Source: Haloferula sp. BvORR071
Lineage (GTDB): Bacteria > Verrucomicrobiota > Verrucomicrobiia > Verrucomicrobiales > Akkermansiaceae
Direction of reading: 5' to 3'
DNA: 64,000 bases
NCBI RefSeq assembly: GCF_000739615.1
Contig: NZ_BATP01000022.1
Location: 248,001 to 312,000 of the forward strand
Part shown: piece after piece, positions 45,028 to 55,700 of the stretch
How the letters are laid out: every line of letters starts with the position of its first letter
Numbering within the stretch: position 1 is the first letter of the stretch
Position numbers and translations under genes: made by a program
The notes under the pieces: generated by a model
Seen by the model: the letters and a program-made list of their open reading frames with translations, nothing else
Database searches by the model: none
What the model was told of the DNA's origin: nothing

Positions 45028-48000
45028 TCAGGGCTTCACGCGGACAATATTGCCGCGACTATCCACATAGTAGATCGTTCCATCCTTGGGATCGAAGCTC
45101 AGCTCCCTTGATACCGGGAGGGAGACGATGGCCTTGCCGTCCGTTTGCTCGTGCGCGGCAAGCCTTTCGCCCAAGCGCAGGCGACCTTCCCAAATGCGGG
45201 GAACTTGCACCTCGCCGGGCCTCTCGCCGCCAACGGAAATCTCGGGCGGAGCCGACTCTCCGGCTTGCCCTTGCCCGAAGTCCCCGATCTTCAGGAATTC
45301 CCACTTCCGGTCTTCCCTCAACAGATAGATGCCATCCGCAGCAGGCCTGACGGCATCATTTGGCCCCAGGGACATCTCACGCGACGCGCCACCTCCAGAA
45401 GGAATCAGGAGCAGGTGCTCGCCATTGATCCAAGCGAGCAACCATTTGCCATCGGGCGTCAGATGCAGCTTGGGATCATCCGCACGGTTCTTGAACTGCC
45501 GCACCAGCGTGGGAGCCAGTGTCGCGGTGTCGAAGCGACGGAGCCGCTCCTTCTTGTCGACCACATACAGATCCTTCCCCAGCCAGCTCAGGCTGGACAC
45601 GGCCAACTGGCTATCCCGCGGCACCAAGGAGACCTCCTCGCGGCTGGTGCTCACCTTGCCCGATTTGAGATCGGCGATGGCAAGCCTGCCATCGTCCAGC
45701 CCCACCGCCAACTTCTCGCCGTCCGGAGACAAGGCGACGGCCATCGGGCGGCCCGGGACCTTGGCCATCTTTTCAAAGCCCGCCGGAAGTGCCGGCCCCG
45801 GCGTGCGCAGGATCCGCGCATCGGAGACCGAGAAATAGTGGGCTCCCTCCGCGCCGCCGGTGCCATGATAGCCAAAGCGGATGCGGGCGGTGCGCGCCGG
45901 AATATTGAACCCCTGCTGCGTCATACCGCGCTTCTGCCACGCCATCCGGAATGCATCCATCGGGTTCTCATCACGCGTCTCGACGACTGCGCCCAGCTCA
46001 TCGAGAAATTCCATCTGCAAGACCCCGCCACCCGAGATCCAGGCATCAAACTGGAAGGAGTCGGCGCCGTTCCACTCGAGGTTGGCGATCTCCACCTCAC
46101 CGTGATGACCGAGGGGAATCTGATAGGCCGGTGAACCGCTGGGGCCGTTTTCCTGCTTCCGCGCCATGCCCTTCGCGAGCAGCTCCGCCTCCGCGGGCAA
46201 CTCCACCAGACCGCGGTTCTCTTGAAGCTCGATGGGAGTGGTTTCCCGCGAACGCCCGCTGCCGGACTCAGCAAAACGCAGCGCGAAATACTTCACGCCC
46301 TCCGGGACCTTCAGCTTGAGGCGATCCTTGTTAGGGGCCACCGGCACTTTCTGGAGCACTTCCAGCTTGCTGCTGTCCTTGCCCGCCAGGATCTCCAGGT
46401 CGAACTTCCCATCCATGGCCGGCACCTTGGCCATGGGCACGTCGCGCATCACTTGGCCAGGCACACCGGAATCCGAGGTGACCAGATTCCACGAGAGCGC
46501 GACTTCCCCGCCAGGAAGACGTCCCGCCTCCAACCAAGGGAAGACTCCCGTAGGCCGGCCCAGGGTCTGACTACAGAAAGCCGCGACTTCCGGTGCATCG
46601 CCAGTAATCTTTTCGCGGAGCTCTTTCAAAAGCTCCAGATCACCGGTAGCCAGCACGGTGGCGACCCAACCGAAGGCCTGGTCGGGATCACCCAGCAGGC
46701 CGATCTCCTTCACCGACCGCGCCATCACCTGCCGGGCCCGCTCAGGCTGCACGCCTTCCTCCAGCCCACCGTGAAGCGGGAAGTCCTCAAGTTCACCAAT
46801 CGGCTCCGGATCCGAACTACGCCAAGCCCAGTAGTTCTTCCAAGTGGCGTCGTCCGCCGCCAGAACCATGGCGGCCACGATCCGTCGGGCATCCTTGGCG
46901 GCCTCGTCCTTGCGCTTGCCCTCGGCGAGCTCCCTGGCCATGCGTTGCCACATGCGCCCGATCATCGCGCTGCTGCCGGGATACTGCGAAGCCTCCCGGA
47001 TCGAGTAGCTCATGGAACTTGTATCGTTTTCACGGCGATAGCTCCGCTCCTCAAGCAGGCGCACCATGAGATCGGAAGCATTGGGCAGCTTCTTGAAAGT
47101 GTTCTCCCAGCGGCTCACCAGATTGGAACGAAGCATGTCGTCCATTTGCGCCAGCAAAGGCACAGCCTCCGTTTCGAAGGTCTTCGCCACCGGATTCGCA
47201 GCCAGCTTCAGGAGCACCACTTCCAAAGGAGAGATATCGCCCAACTCCTGCGCCCGCTTGACCGCGGCATCCAGCAGCTTCCACTTCGCGAGCACTTCGA
47301 GGTCTGCCTCATACAGGACCGCATCCCGGTTCGATTCGCGTCGGCGACCTTCGTTGGCTTGCTTCCGGGGAAAGGCCCATGGCTCCCCGCTGCGCTCACC
47401 GGGCACAATCAATGGCCTGAGCAGCAGCTCCACCGCCGCGGCCTTGTCTCCAGCCGCAACCAATTGCTCCGCCATCAGCGGTCCAGCCTGCCGGCGATGC
47501 AACCAGCCCGATTGGCCCGCAAGCCACTCCCTCAAGCCCGCGGCCAAAGCCGGATCAGCGTTGAGGAAGTATCGATGAAGAAGCCCTGCCTGGTGCATTT
47601 CAGGCCCGCGCCCGGTCATGGGCGCAGCCACAATCGCATCCAGCACGGCGCGCGCTCGCTCCGGCCCCAAGACCTCCAGGCAAGTTGCGTCCGCGATGAG
47701 TTCCGGCCTGCCCTGGGATATCTCGCGGAAGACGGCGAGGACCCGCTCCGGGTCCTGCGTCTTCAGGGCCTCGCGCAAGAGGACCATGGCTTGCTGCGGA
47801 TTGGGAGCATTCACGCCCGGCTTCTCCCGCGCCAGTGCCGGCTGCGCGGCCGGATCCCCGGTTCCTTCCAGGCGGCTGAACCAGCCCTGAATCTCGGCAT
47901 CGAACATCCCGAAGATCTCCAGCTTTGCGGTCGCCCGCTCGCGCCACGCTTCGAGCTTCTCTTGCTTGCGCAGCACCTCCACCGCGACCTTGGCTGCTGC

Positions 48001-50478
48001 TTGAAGGTTTACACCATCCCGCCGGTCCATGCCGCCACGTCCAGGAGCAAAGCCGCGTCGGCCCATCCCCGGGCCACGCTCCAGGGCGGAGCTGGCCAAG
48101 TATCGATCCAGCACCTTCTCCGCGAGCTCCAGCCCCAGTCCGCCACCCGCTTGATCCGTCCGCGCCATGTTGATCAAGCGCGCCTCCGTGCCGTCCTCGC
48201 GGAAGCCATCTTCCTTCGCGGCAGCGGGATTCACGATGAACTGATAGACCAGCTCGGACGGCGCTTCGAAGGGACGCCCCAGATTCCCCATCGTTTGGAG
48301 AAAAGACTTCTGCAAGGTCGGCGGGAGTTTGACCAGATCCTCTAACACCGGCAGCAGGACCGCAGGCTCCCGGCTTTCCGCCATCAAGCGCGAGTAGCGG
48401 AACAGCTCCGTTCCCCTCGCCTCTTTCTTCCCCTCCATCAGGGCTTGCACACTTGCCGCTGCCTCTCCCTTCAAAGTCGCGTCAGGACAAGCGAGGCTGC
48501 CGCTGGCAATCAGGATCTCGGCAGGCACGCGGCGTGGATGATCTTTCCCCAGCGAGCGCATGACCTGGCTCAGCATCTCGCCATTCACCGACGGCAACTG
48601 ATCCAATGTGCCCATTTCCCAGCGGTCCATGCCGGCGAGCGGATTCGATCTCGCGCGGGAGGTGTATTGCATCCGCGACCTGGTCCCGGGCGCTTCGGGG
48701 AAGCCGGAGCCGATCCGACGAATCTCCGGCATCGGAAACAGCGCCAGCACCTGTTGTAACTCCACAGCCTTCTTCAGGGACTTCTCCTGCGCCTGATACT
48801 CGGGCGTCTTTTCCGCCGCTTGTGCCTGGGGCTGCACCGGCTCCGGAGGAACGACATCCTGATAGCCCGCAGCGCGGCTGCTCACCGTGCGAAGCCAGAA
48901 TCCGATCGTTCGCTCCTGATCGGGGAAGCGCTGCCGCACTCCGTCCATCAGGCGCGCGGTCGACTCCTTGAGCAGTACCGGATCGACCTTGTTCTCCACG
49001 AAAATCTCGAAAAGGTCTTGGGGTGTCTGGCTCAGCCTGCGTGCGGTCCGGCTTGAGCCACCCAAGATGAGCTCGGGGAACTTCTTCATGAGCCCGGCGA
49101 GGATCTCCGGCGGAATGATCCGATCCTGGCTCCGCTCCTTTAGCGTCCGCACCAGCAGTTCCGGCAGCACCTCGTTCTCCGGCTTGGTGAGGTCCGCTTC
49201 TAGGACGGTTCGGACAAACTCGTGATCCATACCTGCCGCCGCCAAGTAGCGGGCGCGGTCAATCTCGGGCAGTTCCGCGAAGTCCTTCCGCCCCGCGAGC
49301 AAGGGATGGATGCGATCCTGCCGATGCATCATGCCGAGGTAGCCCAAGGCGACATAGGTGGTATCCCCGGTGACCCCGCGCGAAACAGCGCGCAGGTTGT
49401 CAAAGCGCCACTGATAGGGATCTGGATTGGGTATTTGGCTGAAGGGCCCACGAGCCGCCTTCTCGAACAATCCAACCGCCCGCTCCGGCTGGGGTTCGAC
49501 CAGAAATCTACCTAACAGAATCGCAAATCGCGGCTCGTCCGGCCAGCGCTGGACCAGCTTCTCCAGAATCGCTTGCCGTGCCGGATTGTCCTGAAGCGTG
49601 CCGATCCACCGCTCCCAAATCTCCGCTGCCAACTGAGTGGCATCGCCTCCGCGATCAATCCATTCGACGAAGAGAGCCATGAACTCCTCACGCGCCACCA
49701 ATCCGTCCAGCAAGCCCCACAGCTGCTGCCGCTGCGGCAGCGGCAAGTCCGCGCTCTTCCACAATGCAATCCCCGCGGCTTCCAGCGCCTCGCTTCGCGG
49801 CAGGATCTCCATCATTTCCAGCAGCGCCGCGGGATCCGCCTTGGCAGCGAGCGGTGCTACGGCGGCCTCGCTCTCCCTTTTATTCCCGAGCCGGAAGTGC
49901 AATACGGCCAACTTGAAGGGATCCTTGGCCGCAGCATCCGCGAGCAGCTTGGGCAGCAGGTCGCGATGCCATGCCACATCCAATTCCTCGGACCACACCG
50001 CAGCCTTCCATTCTGGTGTCTTCAACTTTTCCTCCACCAGCGCGAGGAAGCTCCCCAGAGCCTCCCACGATCCGGCATCCTCAAGCGGCCGGCATGCCTG
50101 CTGGAGGCGTTCGAGCGGCTTCGCTCTCTCCAATTGAGAAAGCCCGGCCACCATCTCATCCGTGAAGGCGGCGGAGGCTTCCGCTTGACGTCCCACCCGC
50201 ACCAGCAGACGCACTTGGTCCAAGCCCTTCGCCATGGTCAGGGCCTTCGCGAAATCTCCCCGGCCCTCGAGTGAGCCTGGGCTCGCCTCCATCTGCTTCG
50301 CATGCGCATCGGAGAGCGCGAAGCCCGCCAGCAGAGGCCGCGGCCCCTCCCGCATGGGACCGTGGTCAGCTCTCTGGAGATCCGCCGGAGCGATTCCCAC
50401 GTCGTCCAAAATATCGGCCGGGCTCACCTGCAATCCGCAGGAAAGGGCCGCAAGGCAAAGCATCCACCGGGCATTCAT
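45028..50478 (-). CDS. Very large secreted helical-repeat protein with C-terminal propeller
   Basis: 1816 residues from the ATG at 50478; the open frame continues 16 codons upstream but the ATG gives a clean signal peptide (MNARWMLCLAALSCGLQVSP). Residues about 25-1300 are almost wholly helical, in TPR/HEAT-like pairs (for example EAAGIALWKSADLPLPQRQQ; GLFEKAARGPFSQIPNP). A beta-sandwich-like part follows (about 1380-1560; HGEVEIANLEWNGADSFQFD). The last about 260 residues look like an incomplete beta-propeller of WD40/YVTN type (VALSPDGEKLAVGLDDGRLA; LHLTPDGKWLLAWINGEHLL). No catalytic motif. Likely an envelope scaffold; not recognised further. Stops tail-to-tail against tsaD with no gap. 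Confidence 0.75.
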   Translation of the reverse strand: MNARWMLCLAALSCGLQVSPADILDDVGIAPADLQRADHGPMREGPRPLLAGFALSDAHAKQMEASPGSLEGRGDFAKALTMAKGLDQVRLLVRVGRQAEASAAFTDEMVAGLSQLERAKPLERLQQACRPLEDAGSWEALGSFLALVEEKLKTPEWKAAVWSEELDVAWHRDLLPKLLADAAAKDPFKLAVLHFRLGNKRESEAAVAPLAAKADPAALLEMMEILPRSEALEAAGIALWKSADLPLPQRQQLWGLLDGLVAREEFMALFVEWIDRGGDATQLAAEIWERWIGTLQDNPARQAILEKLVQRWPDEPRFAILLGRFLVEPQPERAVGLFEKAARGPFSQIPNPDPYQWRFDNLRAVSRGVTGDTTYVALGYLGMMHRQDRIHPLLAGRKDFAELPEIDRARYLAAAGMDHEFVRTVLEADLTKPENEVLPELLVRTLKERSQDRIIPPEILAGLMKKFPELILGGSSRTARRLSQTPQDLFEIFVENKVDPVLLKESTARLMDGVRQRFPDQERTIGFWLRTVSSRAAGYQDVVPPEPVQPQAQAAEKTPEYQAQEKSLKKAVELQQVLALFPMPEIRRIGSGFPEAPGTRSRMQYTSRARSNPLAGMDRWEMGTLDQLPSVNGEMLSQVMRSLGKDHPRRVPAEILIASGSLACPDATLKGEAAASVQALMEGKKEARGTELFRYSRLMAESREPAVLLPVLEDLVKLPPTLQKSFLQTMGNLGRPFEAPSELVYQFIVNPAAAKEDGFREDGTEARLINMARTDQAGGGLGLELAEKVLDRYLASSALERGPGMGRRGFAPGRGGMDRRDGVNLQAAAKVAVEVLRKQEKLEAWRERATAKLEIFGMFDAEIQGWFSRLEGTGDPAAQPALAREKPGVNAPNPQQAMVLLREALKTQDPERVLAVFREISQGRPELIADATCLEVLGPERARAVLDAIVAAPMTGRGPEMHQAGLLHRYFLNADPALAAGLREWLAGQSGWLHRRQAGPLMAEQLVAAGDKAAAVELLLRPLIVPGERSGEPWAFPRKQANEGRRRESNRDAVLYEADLEVLAKWKLLDAAVKRAQELGDISPLEVVLLKLAANPVAKTFETEAVPLLAQMDDMLRSNLVSRWENTFKKLPNASDLMVRLLEERSYRRENDTSSMSYSIREASQYPGSSAMIGRMWQRMARELAEGKRKDEAAKDARRIVAAMVLAADDATWKNYWAWRSSDPEPIGELEDFPLHGGLEEGVQPERARQVMARSVKEIGLLGDPDQAFGWVATVLATGDLELLKELREKITGDAPEVAAFCSQTLGRPTGVFPWLEAGRLPGGEVALSWNLVTSDSGVPGQVMRDVPMAKVPAMDGKFDLEILAGKDSSKLEVLQKVPVAPNKDRLKLKVPEGVKYFALRFAESGSGRSRETTPIELQENRGLVELPAEAELLAKGMARKQENGPSGSPAYQIPLGHHGEVEIANLEWNGADSFQFDAWISGGGVLQMEFLDELGAVVETRDENPMDAFRMAWQKRGMTQQGFNIPARTARIRFGYHGTGGAEGAHYFSVSDARILRTPGPALPAGFEKMAKVPGRPMAVALSPDGEKLAVGLDDGRLAIADLKSGKVSTSREEVSLVPRDSQLAVSSLSWLGKDLYVVDKKERLRRFDTATLAPTLVRQFKNRADDPKLHLTPDGKWLLAWINGEHLLLIPSGGGASREMSLGPNDAVRPAADGIYLLREDRKWEFLKIGDFGQGQAGESAPPEISVGGERPGEVQVPRIWEGRLRLGERLAAHEQTDGKAIVSLPVSRELSFDPKDGTIYYVDSRGNIVRVKP

Positions 50479-50683
50479 AGGGTTTGGGAGGGAAAAGCGA
50501 TATCGCGTAGGACAGGCTAGCAGCACCTTCCTACATCTTTGAACGCGTATCTGGGCGCTTCCTTGAAGAATTCCGATGAAGAGCCGGTGAAAATTCAGTC
50601 GCGCCGCACCTGATCAGGTGACGTTTTCGCTTTCCGGCAAGCGGTTCTTGCGTGTTCATTGCCTTTACCTTTCGTTCACCCAA

Positions 50684-51319
50684 ATGCCTTATAGCACGGT
50701 CATTTTCGACTTCGACGGCACCCTCGCAGACACGCTCGAGGAGAGCCGCCGGATCTACAACCACTTGGCCCCGGAGTACCGACTCCGCGAGGTGAGCGCG
50801 GAGGAGCTGCCCGTGCTGCGGAATTTCTCGCTGCTGGAGCTGCTGGACCACCTCGACATCCCGAAGCGCAAGGTCCCTTCCCTGCTCTCGCGGGGCACCT
50901 CGCTGATGCGCGGCAATATCACCAATCTGCCGCTGATCTCTGGAATTGCCGAGATCCTGCCTGAGCTGCGCCAACGGGTGGATAGCTTCGGCATCCTGAC
51001 CTCGAATGCCACGGCAAATGTCGATCTCTTCCTGAAGGCCCACGGCCTCCGCCAGCACTTCGACTTCATTTCCTCCACCTCGAAGCTGACCGGCAAGTCC
51101 AAGCACCTGCGGGCGATCTGCAAGACCTTCTCCGTCCGCCCGGAATCCATGCTCTACGTGGGCGACGAGATCCGGGACGTAAAGGCCGCCAAAAAGGCCG
51201 ACGTGCCAATGGCTGCGGTGACCTGGGGCTTCAATTCGGCAGACTCCCTGCGGATCCTGGCACCGGAGCACTTGCTACACACCCCGGCGGAGCTCCTGGG
51301 GCTGTTCTCCGAGGGCTGA
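50684..51319 (+). CDS. HAD-superfamily phosphatase (phosphoglycolate phosphatase-like)
   Basis: 211 residues from the ATG at 50684, which puts the catalytic motif at the N-terminus: VIFDFDGTLADTLEES (motif I, two Asp). Motif II is GILTSNATANVD, motif III Lys in KLTGKSKHL, motif IV LYVGDEIRDVKAAKKADVPM. A helical cap domain (about 15-85) fits the Gph type. Cytoplasmic; substrate uncertain. Confidence 0.88.
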   Translation: MPYSTVIFDFDGTLADTLEESRRIYNHLAPEYRLREVSAEELPVLRNFSLLELLDHLDIPKRKVPSLLSRGTSLMRGNITNLPLISGIAEILPELRQRVDSFGILTSNATANVDLFLKAHGLRQHFDFISSTSKLTGKSKHLRAICKTFSVRPESMLYVGDEIRDVKAAKKADVPMAAVTWGFNSADSLRILAPEHLLHTPAELLGLFSEG

Positions 51320-51376
51320 ACTGCCCCGCAATTTCCGGGTTCGACATTCGTCGGGCCATCGGCAAGCTCCGCCTCC

Positions 51377-52567
51377 ATGAATCCCGATCCCTCCATCTCC
51401 CCGCCGGAGCCGCAGGCCCCCGAACCCGTCGTCACCAAGCCGACGATGCCGCCTTCCGTGCTGATTCTCGGCTTCATGGTCGTGGTCCTGCTCGGGGTGC
51501 TGGTGGCGCTCGCCCTGAAGCCGAAGGACGCTGGCGGGAACGATACCGCCGCCACCGATGACCCCGCCATGCGGGACATGAAGGCGCGCCTGCAACTGAT
51601 GCAGGAGAACGTCAATCAGGATCGCGCCAAGCTCGGCCTCTCCCCGCTCTACACCGGTGAGACCCGCGACTCCGCGGAGGCGATTGCCAAGCGCATCACC
51701 GACGACGCCGCGACTCTGGTAGCCCTGTCGAAGGGCGTGAAGGACTTGATCGCCGACAAGGATGCCGAGCGCGCCAAGACCGCCAAGGAACTGAGCGACG
51801 CCCTCCAGCTCCAAACGATCCTCCGCGAGAAGAGCGAGGCCCTCCAAAACCAGCTCAATCAGGCCCTGCTCGACGGCGCCAACGTGCCGAAGCTGCGCGC
51901 GGACCTCGAGCGCGCGACCAGCACGATCGACACGCTGCAGAAGGAAATCGCCCGTCTCGGCAAGGGCCCGGACGAGCTCAAGCAGATGCTGACCCAAGCC
52001 ACATCCGAGCGCGACCGCCTGCGTGCCCAGGTCGCCGAGCTGCAGGCCCGGCTGTCCAAGACCTCGCTCTTCGCCGGCACCGAAGCCCAAATGTTCAAAG
52101 AAGCGGTCGAACTCTTCCGCAACCTCCGCCAACTCGAAGGGAAATCCGATTCCGAGATTGCCCAAGCTTACAGCCAATACGGGGTGAAGCTCGGCGCGGT
52201 TAGTTTCGGCAAGGTAGAATTCGTGACCGGCTCCTCCGAGCTCGCGCCGGAAGACATCGAACGCGTGCGCGGCTATGCGGGCGAAGCTGCGGACAATGCC
52301 TACATCGTCGTGATCGGCTACGCTTCCGAAACCGGCAATGTGGACAACAACCGCGTGCTCTCCTCCGACCGTGCCACCGCCGTGGCCCAGATCCTCGACG
52401 CCGCCAAGAAGCCAGGCCAACAGGTCCAAGCGGCCTACCTCGGCCAGACCGATCGCTTCGGCTCCAGCCGGCCCGAGCGCAACCAGATTTGCGAAGTCTG
52501 GCAGATCATGCCGAAGACTGCTTCTGCCAACTCCGTGCCTCCGCCGCCGCCAGCGCCGGGAGAGTGA
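51377..52567 (+). CDS. Membrane-anchored coiled-coil protein with OmpA-like domain
   Basis: 396 residues. A proline-rich cytosolic start, one membrane helix (SVLILGFMVVVLLGVLVALA), a long coiled coil (about 70-240; KLRADLERATSTIDTLQKEI), and a C-terminal OmpA/MotB-like domain (VEFVTGSSELAPEDIERVRG; VVIGYASETGNVDNNRVLSS; DRATAVAQIL). OmpA-like domains bind peptidoglycan; here the strand carrying the usual Asp-Thr is replaced by YASETGN, so binding may be altered. A terminator follows. Confidence 0.8.
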   Translation: MNPDPSISPPEPQAPEPVVTKPTMPPSVLILGFMVVVLLGVLVALALKPKDAGGNDTAATDDPAMRDMKARLQLMQENVNQDRAKLGLSPLYTGETRDSAEAIAKRITDDAATLVALSKGVKDLIADKDAERAKTAKELSDALQLQTILREKSEALQNQLNQALLDGANVPKLRADLERATSTIDTLQKEIARLGKGPDELKQMLTQATSERDRLRAQVAELQARLSKTSLFAGTEAQMFKEAVELFRNLRQLEGKSDSEIAQAYSQYGVKLGAVSFGKVEFVTGSSELAPEDIERVRGYAGEAADNAYIVVIGYASETGNVDNNRVLSSDRATAVAQILDAAKKPGQQVQAAYLGQTDRFGSSRPERNQICEVWQIMPKTASANSVPPPPPAPGE

Positions 52568-52608
52568 ACTTGGAGGGCGGAGCGCCGATCTGCCAGCGCC
52601 ATTTCGAA

Positions 52609-52641
52609 GGCGAGCTTCCTTGAGAAGCTCGCCTTATTTTT
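52609..52641 (+). terminator. Terminator after OmpA-like gene
   Basis: GGCGAGCTTC, loop CTTGA, GAAGCTCGCC, then TTATTTTT. A perfect 10-bp stem. Confidence 0.75.
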
Positions 52642-52799
52642 GCCGTGATGCGCCGGATCTCCAAAGCCCGGCTCGCGACTGCTTGTGCGAAAAACCCCTA
52701 CGCCGAACTCAGGAGATACCCTTGACCATCAAGGCGCATTAAGTTTGTCGGTTCGCGCTTTCTCGGATAAGAAGTCCGACAGGCCCTGCCAGCACACCC

Positions 52800-55700
52800 A
52801 TGCGCCCCAAGACCTCCCTCTTCGCGGCTTTGTTCCTCCTTGCCCCGCGCCTCTTCGCCGGGGACCCGTCGAACCCGATCCTCTTCGTCACCCAGGTGCC
52901 GATGCCGGAGGAGGTGAACACGCGGACGGTGACCCAGAGTTACATGTCCTGTGTTTCGCCCTTCGGGAATCACCTTGGCGGCACTGCCTTCGCCGGACGC
53001 GGCGGCTCCTTGTGGGTGCGCTTCGGCCCGAATGCGACACCAGCACTCAATCACCAGCAGGTCGATCTGCTCGCTGGAGCCGATTGGTCAGCCATCCCCG
53101 GCGGCAAGCCCGACTTCAACACCGTGGCGGTGCGCAATCCGCATGTCCACTGGGGCGTGGGCCGGGCGATCTTCAGCATGGTGATCGGCGCGCCGACCGG
53201 CCCTGCGGACGACACCGAGTTCTTCTGGCAGTTGTACGAGATCACCCTGCCCACGCAGGCGCAGCTCAGTGCGAACGTGAAGCCGGTGATCACCAAGGTG
53301 GCGAACCAGCCGCCTTACAACAACATCATGCCGGCCTACACGCCGGATGATCAGATCATCTTCTCCAGCGACCGGCCCTACAATGGCCAAGCCCACCTGC
53401 GCCAGCGCGAGGAATACCTCGGGCTGCCAACCGTCAGCGGCTTGTGGAAGCTGAATACTGCCACTGCGAAGCTGCAACTCCTGCATCACTCGCCCAGCGG
53501 CTCCTTCAACGCGAGCGTCGATAGCTTCGGCCGGATCGTCTTCATCAACTGGGATCACCTCTCACGCGACATCGAGGCCGTGACCGACGAGCGCGACAGC
53601 GACGCCAGCTACGGTGAGCCGGCACCGAACACTTTCGGCGGCTGGTTCCGCACTGGCAATGGCTCGGGCAACTTCGCTGATGAAGGCCCCTTGGCGGACT
53701 TCGCGCCGGGAGTCCTCTATGGCACCGGCCCGCATCTCGACAATTTCCCGGAGCCGCGCAATGCGGACAAGCGCACGCTGCGCACCGAGTTTCCTTGGGC
53801 CGCCAATGTAAACGGCACCATGACCAATGTGATCGCCGGCACGACGACGAATGTCTTCATGCCCTGGATGATCCAGCTGGATGGCAGCGGCGGTGAGCTG
53901 CTGAATCACGTCGGACGCCAGGAGGTGGCTGCTGGCGTTACCCGCAAGAGTTTCCTCACGGACAACGCCCTGGTGGATCTCAACTCTGCCATCGCTCCGG
54001 GCTACGGCGGGCTGACCGTGCACAATGGCTTCGGCAACTTCTTCTCGATCCGCGAGGACCCGCAGCACCCGGGGACCTACTACGGGGTGGATGCCGTGGA
54101 CCTCGGCTCGCATGCAGCCGGCCGGATCATCAAGCTCACGAATGCCGGGGGCGGTGTGAACCCGGACACCATGCAAGTTGGCTTCGTCACCGCGAATCCC
54201 GGCGCGCTCCCGATCGTGCAGGTCGGCATGCACGTGACCTCGCCGCCGACACCCTTCTCCCCACTGGCCTCACCGGTCACCGTCTATCGCACACCGCTAC
54301 CGCTGAAGGATGGCAATCTGGTAGCCTCCACTGCGGCCGCGGACCGCGCCGATTACAACCACGGTACTTTGGCCACGCCGCAGTCCTGGTTCACGCCCTT
54401 CCGCATCCAATCGCTCAAGCCACAGACCACCGGCTCTTCCACCTATGTGCCGGATCTGACGCTCACCAGCGGCATCACAATCAGCTCGACTTACTTCGTG
54501 CCGGGTCAGGCGCAGGCGGTGACTTTCACCAATGTGCCGGCGTGGGAGCTTGATCCGGTGGAGGTGGTCAGCACGCAGCTTCCCGCAAACGTCCCGGCGG
54601 CGGGTGTCGATCCGATCGAGGCGGGGGCCTTCACCACCGCACAGGTTCACTTGCCGAGCTTCAAGAAGTGGCTGACGGACCATAACTACGCGCTGAGCGT
54701 GAGCCGCAATGTCCTGAAGCGCGACCAGCACGACCGCCAGCAGCCCTTCAACCTGCGCAATGCCTGGAGCGGCCAGCAGCTTGTCGCCACCGGTAGCAGC
54801 GGCACGGTTTACAATGTCGCTTGGTCGCAATTCATCCAAGCCGACCTGCGCCGCGGTTATCTGTTGGGCGGTGCCACTCCGGCACCGGGACGGCGCGTGA
54901 TGGCCACGCCGATGCATGACGGCTTCAGTGAAAATCTGGCCACACCCGGAGCACCACCGGGCGCGGTGAAGCTGGGGAATGACAGTTCGGTCGCTGCCAT
55001 CGTGCCTGCGGGCAAGGCCTTGACCTGGCAACTGCTCGACAATGACGCGAACCTGACGGCCCAAGTCCGGGAACGCTTCTGGGTGACTTTCCAACCGGGC
55101 GAGATCCGCACCTGCGCAAATTGCCATGGCATCAATACCGCGGACCAAGCCGGTGGCACCACCCCGACGAACACGCCGCAGGCCCTGCTCGATCTGCTGG
55201 CCTACTGGAAGGGCAACCACCCGTCCGGCACGCTACAATCGGCAGACGCGCTGCTGAGCTACATCAAGTCCGCATCCTCCGCCGAGGTCGCGGTGCAGCG
55301 CACTGGCGGATCGATGGGTCCCGCGAGCGTCCAATACGCGACCCAAAACGGCAGCGCGGTGGCAGGCACGGATTTCACCGCGACATCCGGCACGCTCAAC
55401 TGGGATGATGGCGATACGGCGCCGAAGATCGTTTCGATTCCCCTGCTCCACCCTACTGCCACGGGACCCACGAAGAGCTTCGACCTGCAGCTTTCCTCGC
55501 CGGTGTATGCCAGTCTGGGAGCACCCGCAGTCGTCACCGTCGATCTAACGGAAGCTCCGCTCGATGCCTTCCTCTACACTTGGTTTGGCAATGGCGCGAA
55601 CCAAGCAGGTGGCGGACTGCCGGAGGATGACGCGGATGGCGATGGCCAGAGCAACGAAGCCGAGTTCATCGCCGGGACCTCACCGGTGGATGCATCATCG

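Noticed and set aside
46222..48345. A 707-codon plus-strand frame
   Set aside because: Antisense to the giant secreted protein; no motifs, Leu/Arg/His-rich composition typical of a shadow frame in high-GC DNA.
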